DNA from: JBBDNC01 sp040877875
GTDB taxonomy: Bacteria > Bacteroidota > Rhodothermia > Balneolales > Balneolaceae
Assembly (NCBI GenBank): GCA_040877875.1
Contig: JBBDNC010000148.1
Location: 1 to 64,000, forward strand
Length of the DNA stretch: 64,000 nt
Direction: 5' to 3'
Shown: in pieces, positions 61,683 through 64,000 of the stretch
Position numbering within the stretch: position 1 is the stretch's first letter
Layout of the letters: the number at the start of each line of letters is the position of its first letter
The notes under the pieces: model-generated
What the model was told of the DNA's origin: nothing
Seen by the model: the letters and a program-made list of their open reading frames with translations, nothing else
Database searches by the model: none
Made by a program: the position numbers and the translations under genes

Positions 61683-64000
61683 CTACCATCCGATTCGCCC
61701 GCGACGTTCATCAAGAACTTCTTCCTGGCCGGCCGGATCTTCCGGCATGATAAATCCGGGTGGGGGTTCAAATCCTTCATAACTCCAGATAGATTCGGCC
61801 TCCGGATCGGAGGTCACACGGTTGATGAAATCCCCCACAATCGGGAGCGCGCTTCGGGCTCCCTGTCCGATACTGTACCCCGGTCCGGTCGGAAACCGGA
61901 TCCGGCGGTCTTCACCTCCTACCCAGGACCCCATAACGAGATGCGGCATCATGGCCACAAACCAGTTATCCGCTGCATTTTGAGTGGTGCCTGTTTTGCC
62001 GGCAACATCCTGGCTGACATTATAGGTGTTTCTCAGCCGTACTCCCGTTCCATAAAATCCGTCTCCACCCCGGATCACTCCCCGCATCATATCGATCATA
62101 ATATAGGCGGTTTCCGGACTGATCACTTCCTGGCGGAGTTCCGGATGATACTCGACCAGAATATTCCCTTCCTTGTCTTCAATCCTCGTAATGGCAATCG
62201 GTTCGATATGTACCCCCTGGTTGGCAAAGGTTGTATAGGCGCTGACCAGTTCCAAAAGAGAACTTTCAGCCGTACCCAGTGCAATGGATGGATAAGCGGG
62301 CACATCTTTCATATTGATTCCCAGGTTTTGTGCCATTTCCTTGATCTTGCGGGCGGCGGGTTCGAGATCTTCAAGACGATTTGTACCAGGATTTCCGGCG
62401 ATTTCCGGCAACAGGCGTACGGTTACATTGTTCAGACTTCTGGCCAAACCCTGCCTCAAGGGAACCATTTCGGCACCTTCGGGAACTGAAGGGTCTTTTG
62501 GACTCCAGTGCCCTCCCTGCCTGTCGATAAAGCTGATCGGATATTTTGAAAACTTGTGATAGGGCATATAACCGTTATCCACTGCCACGGCATAGACGAA
62601 CGGCTTGAAAGTTGAACCCGTTTGACGACGGGACTGGTAAACATGGTCGTACTGTTTGCTGCCGTAATTGGCCCCGCCTATCCATGCGCGAATACTTCCA
62701 TCCCGAGGATCAATTGCAACGAAACCGGCTTCAAGCCGTGTCTGAGCCCGTTTCAGGGAATCGATATAAGCTTCGTCGACATACAGGGAATCAAGAACCA
62801 CGGATTCCTGGTTGGTCTCAAATTTGGCAAAACCGTTTTTATACCGATTGGTTTCACGAATAAAGCTGGGTAAAAATTCAGGATACTCATCCCAAAGCTT
62901 GTCCATGTAATCACCTCCGGGAGAGGTCCATTCCCGCTCAAATATAGGCTGGAGAGAATCAACTTTTGCCTTCAGTGCATTTTCAGCATGTCTCTGAAGA
63001 CGGGAATCGATCGTTGTATGAATCGTGAGTCCGTCGGAATAAAGATCGTATCCGTTTTCGTCCGTCCATTTTTTGACTTGCTGGCGTACATATTCCCCGA
63101 AATATCTGCTTTCGCGGCCTGAACGGGAAGGAGGGTTATAGTCCAGGGTAATGGGTTCTGATGTCAGGTTTTCATAAACCACATCAGATATAAAGCCGTG
63201 TTTTGCCATTTGGGACAATACCACGTTGCGTCGTGAGCGGGCCCGGTCCGGAAAAAGCCGGGGATTATAATAGTAGACGGCTTTCAACAGTCCGATAAGG
63301 ATAGCCGATTCAGAAACGGTGAGATCCCTGGCCGGTTTCCCGAAATGGGTTCGGGCTGCCGACTCAATACCAAAGGCACTGTTACTGAACTCTACCGTAT
63401 TGAGATACATTTCAATGATTTCTCTTTTGGTATAATTATGTTCAATCTGAACGGCAGTAATCATTTCCCTGAATTTTCGCGTGATTGAAAATTCACGGCC
63501 AATTTTCCGGTAGAGGTTTCTGGCAAGCTGTTGACTGATGGTCGATCCCCCCTGCGGTGCTCCTCTGAGGACGTGATAGGGGATGGCAAGAGTCCGGAAC
63601 ATATCCATACCCCAGTGATCATAAAAGCGATGATCTTCAGTCGAAACAAGCGCATTTACGACATTGGGCGAAATTTCATCGATGGGTACATATGTACGAT
63701 TTTCAATGAAATACCGATCAAGGATGGCACCATCACGACTCTTTACAACCGAAGCAATTGCCGTTTGAGGATTTTCAAGTTCTTCAATAGAGGGGAGACC
63801 CTGAAACAGAAAGATTGTGTACCCTGTTGCAGAAACCAATAAAAGACCTGCAGCAATCAGGAGATAAAAAAGAAAATTCTTTGGAATCAGTCTTTCAGAA
63901 CCACCTTGTTTGGATTTCTGCCGGTTTCGTATCTGTTTTCGGTATTCAGGATCATTAAAATACCGCTCTTTGTCATATCCGTGTTCTGAATTTTCACTCA
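61683..64000 (-). CDS. Class A penicillin-binding protein (PBP1A-type), start codon cut by window edge
   Basis: Bifunctional peptidoglycan synthase. Cytosolic charged N terminus, one membrane helix (FLFYLLIAAGLLLVSATG), then the GT51 glycosyltransferase (TEDHRFYDHWGMD; GGSTISQQLARNLY; REIIEMYLNTVEF) and the transpeptidase (Ser-Lys in TGSTFKPFVYA; SLN in LARSLNN; KTG in VAGKTGTTQ). The frame reads back to the last base: tg-AGT-GAA-AAT at the edge implies an ATG whose A is base 64001, giving about 772 residues. An internal TTG at 63839 lies inside the membrane helix and is not the start. Confidence 0.93.
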   Translation of the reverse strand, partial: SENSEHGYDKERYFNDPEYRKQIRNRQKSKQGGSERLIPKNFLFYLLIAAGLLLVSATGYTIFLFQGLPSIEELENPQTAIASVVKSRDGAILDRYFIENRTYVPIDEISPNVVNALVSTEDHRFYDHWGMDMFRTLAIPYHVLRGAPQGGSTISQQLARNLYRKIGREFSITRKFREMITAVQIEHNYTKREIIEMYLNTVEFSNSAFGIESAARTHFGKPARDLTVSESAILIGLLKAVYYYNPRLFPDRARSRRNVVLSQMAKHGFISDVVYENLTSEPITLDYNPPSRSGRESRYFGEYVRQQVKKWTDENGYDLYSDGLTIHTTIDSRLQRHAENALKAKVDSLQPIFEREWTSPGGDYMDKLWDEYPEFLPSFIRETNRYKNGFAKFETNQESVVLDSLYVDEAYIDSLKRAQTRLEAGFVAIDPRDGSIRAWIGGANYGSKQYDHVYQSRRQTGSTFKPFVYAVAVDNGYMPYHKFSKYPISFIDRQGGHWSPKDPSVPEGAEMVPLRQGLARSLNNVTVRLLPEIAGNPGTNRLEDLEPAARKIKEMAQNLGINMKDVPAYPSIALGTAESSLLELVSAYTTFANQGVHIEPIAITRIEDKEGNILVEYHPELRQEVISPETAYIMIDMMRGVIRGGDGFYGTGVRLRNTYNVSQDVAGKTGTTQNAADNWFVAMMPHLVMGSWVGGEDRRIRFPTGPGYSIGQGARSALPIVGDFINRVTSDPEAESIWSYEGFEPPPGFIMPEDPAGQEEVLDERRGRIGW

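Noticed and set aside
61626..62489. 287-codon open frame on the plus strand
   Set aside because: It runs antisense to the penicillin-binding protein gene, whose catalytic motifs are intact; no domain is recognisable in the plus-strand product.
1..64000. tRNA, rRNA, CRISPR arrays, prophage or insertion sequences
   Set aside because: I looked in the spacers for tRNA T-loop sequences, regularly spaced repeats, transposase or integrase motifs and found none that hold up.

Overview
The window is a densely coded bacterial chromosome segment, about 57 protein genes and no rRNA or tRNA genes that I could recognise. Content points to the Bacteroidota/Balneolota/Rhodothermota group, most likely a balneolid: a PorV/PorQ-family outer-membrane protein, SPOR and DUF4837 lipoproteins, Bat-type VWA/DUF58 proteins, BshC (bacillithiol), a CBM9-like/DUF5916 surface protein, weak or absent Shine-Dalgarno sequences, and a few promoter candidates resembling the Bacteroidota TTTG / TAnnTTTG type. 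The taxon is an inference from gene families, not a database match. Nothing looks like a prophage, insertion sequence or CRISPR array.

Layout. 99-3372 (minus): an iron-type ABC permease and a phytoene-desaturase-like flavoprotein. 3963-9122 (plus): BFN-UVR protein, bshC, 5-formyl-THF cyclo-ligase, PspC-domain protein, tmk and an SRPBCC protein, closed by an intrinsic terminator. 9201-14872 (plus): a tight run aroE-pgeF-dxr-rseP-psd-pssA linking shikimate, isoprenoid, envelope-stress and phospholipid functions. 14997-18649 (minus): Tat-exported Gfo/Idh/MocA oxidoreductase, exported TIM-barrel epimerase-like protein, PorV/PorQ-like protein. 18975-23542 (plus): an unassigned winged-helix protein, a DUF5916 outer-membrane protein preceded by two tandem operator-like palindromes, and a DsbD/CcdA-like membrane protein.

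23710-37472 (plus) is the centrepiece. A 16-codon leader peptide with three consecutive Trp codons is followed by mutually exclusive antiterminator and terminator hairpins directly before trpE: a complete ribosome-mediated tryptophan attenuator. Behind it lie trpE-trpS-trpG-trpD-trpC-trpF-trpB-trpA, with the tryptophanyl-tRNA synthetase gene embedded in the biosynthetic operon, then a DUF4837 lipoprotein and bioF-bioH-like-bioC-bioD-bioA without a strong internal terminator. A decayed DUF72 gene fragment follows bioA.

37682-47450: SPOR lipoprotein, Sua5, mfd, and a Bat-type cluster (VWA, BatD-like, DUF58) split by an M23 peptidase gene on the opposite strand. 47559-53826 (minus): secreted dienelactone-hydrolase-like protein, S9 peptidase, TPR protein, patatin/outer-membrane barrel fusion, short SUI1/eIF1-like protein. 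54022-61395 (minus): nuoABCDEFGH, ended by a strong terminator directly after nuoH, so nuoI-N must lie elsewhere. 61683-64000 (minus): class A penicillin-binding protein whose start codon is cut by one base at the window edge.

The most unusual items are the trp attenuator, trpS inside the trp operon, and the tandem palindromes before the DUF5916 gene.
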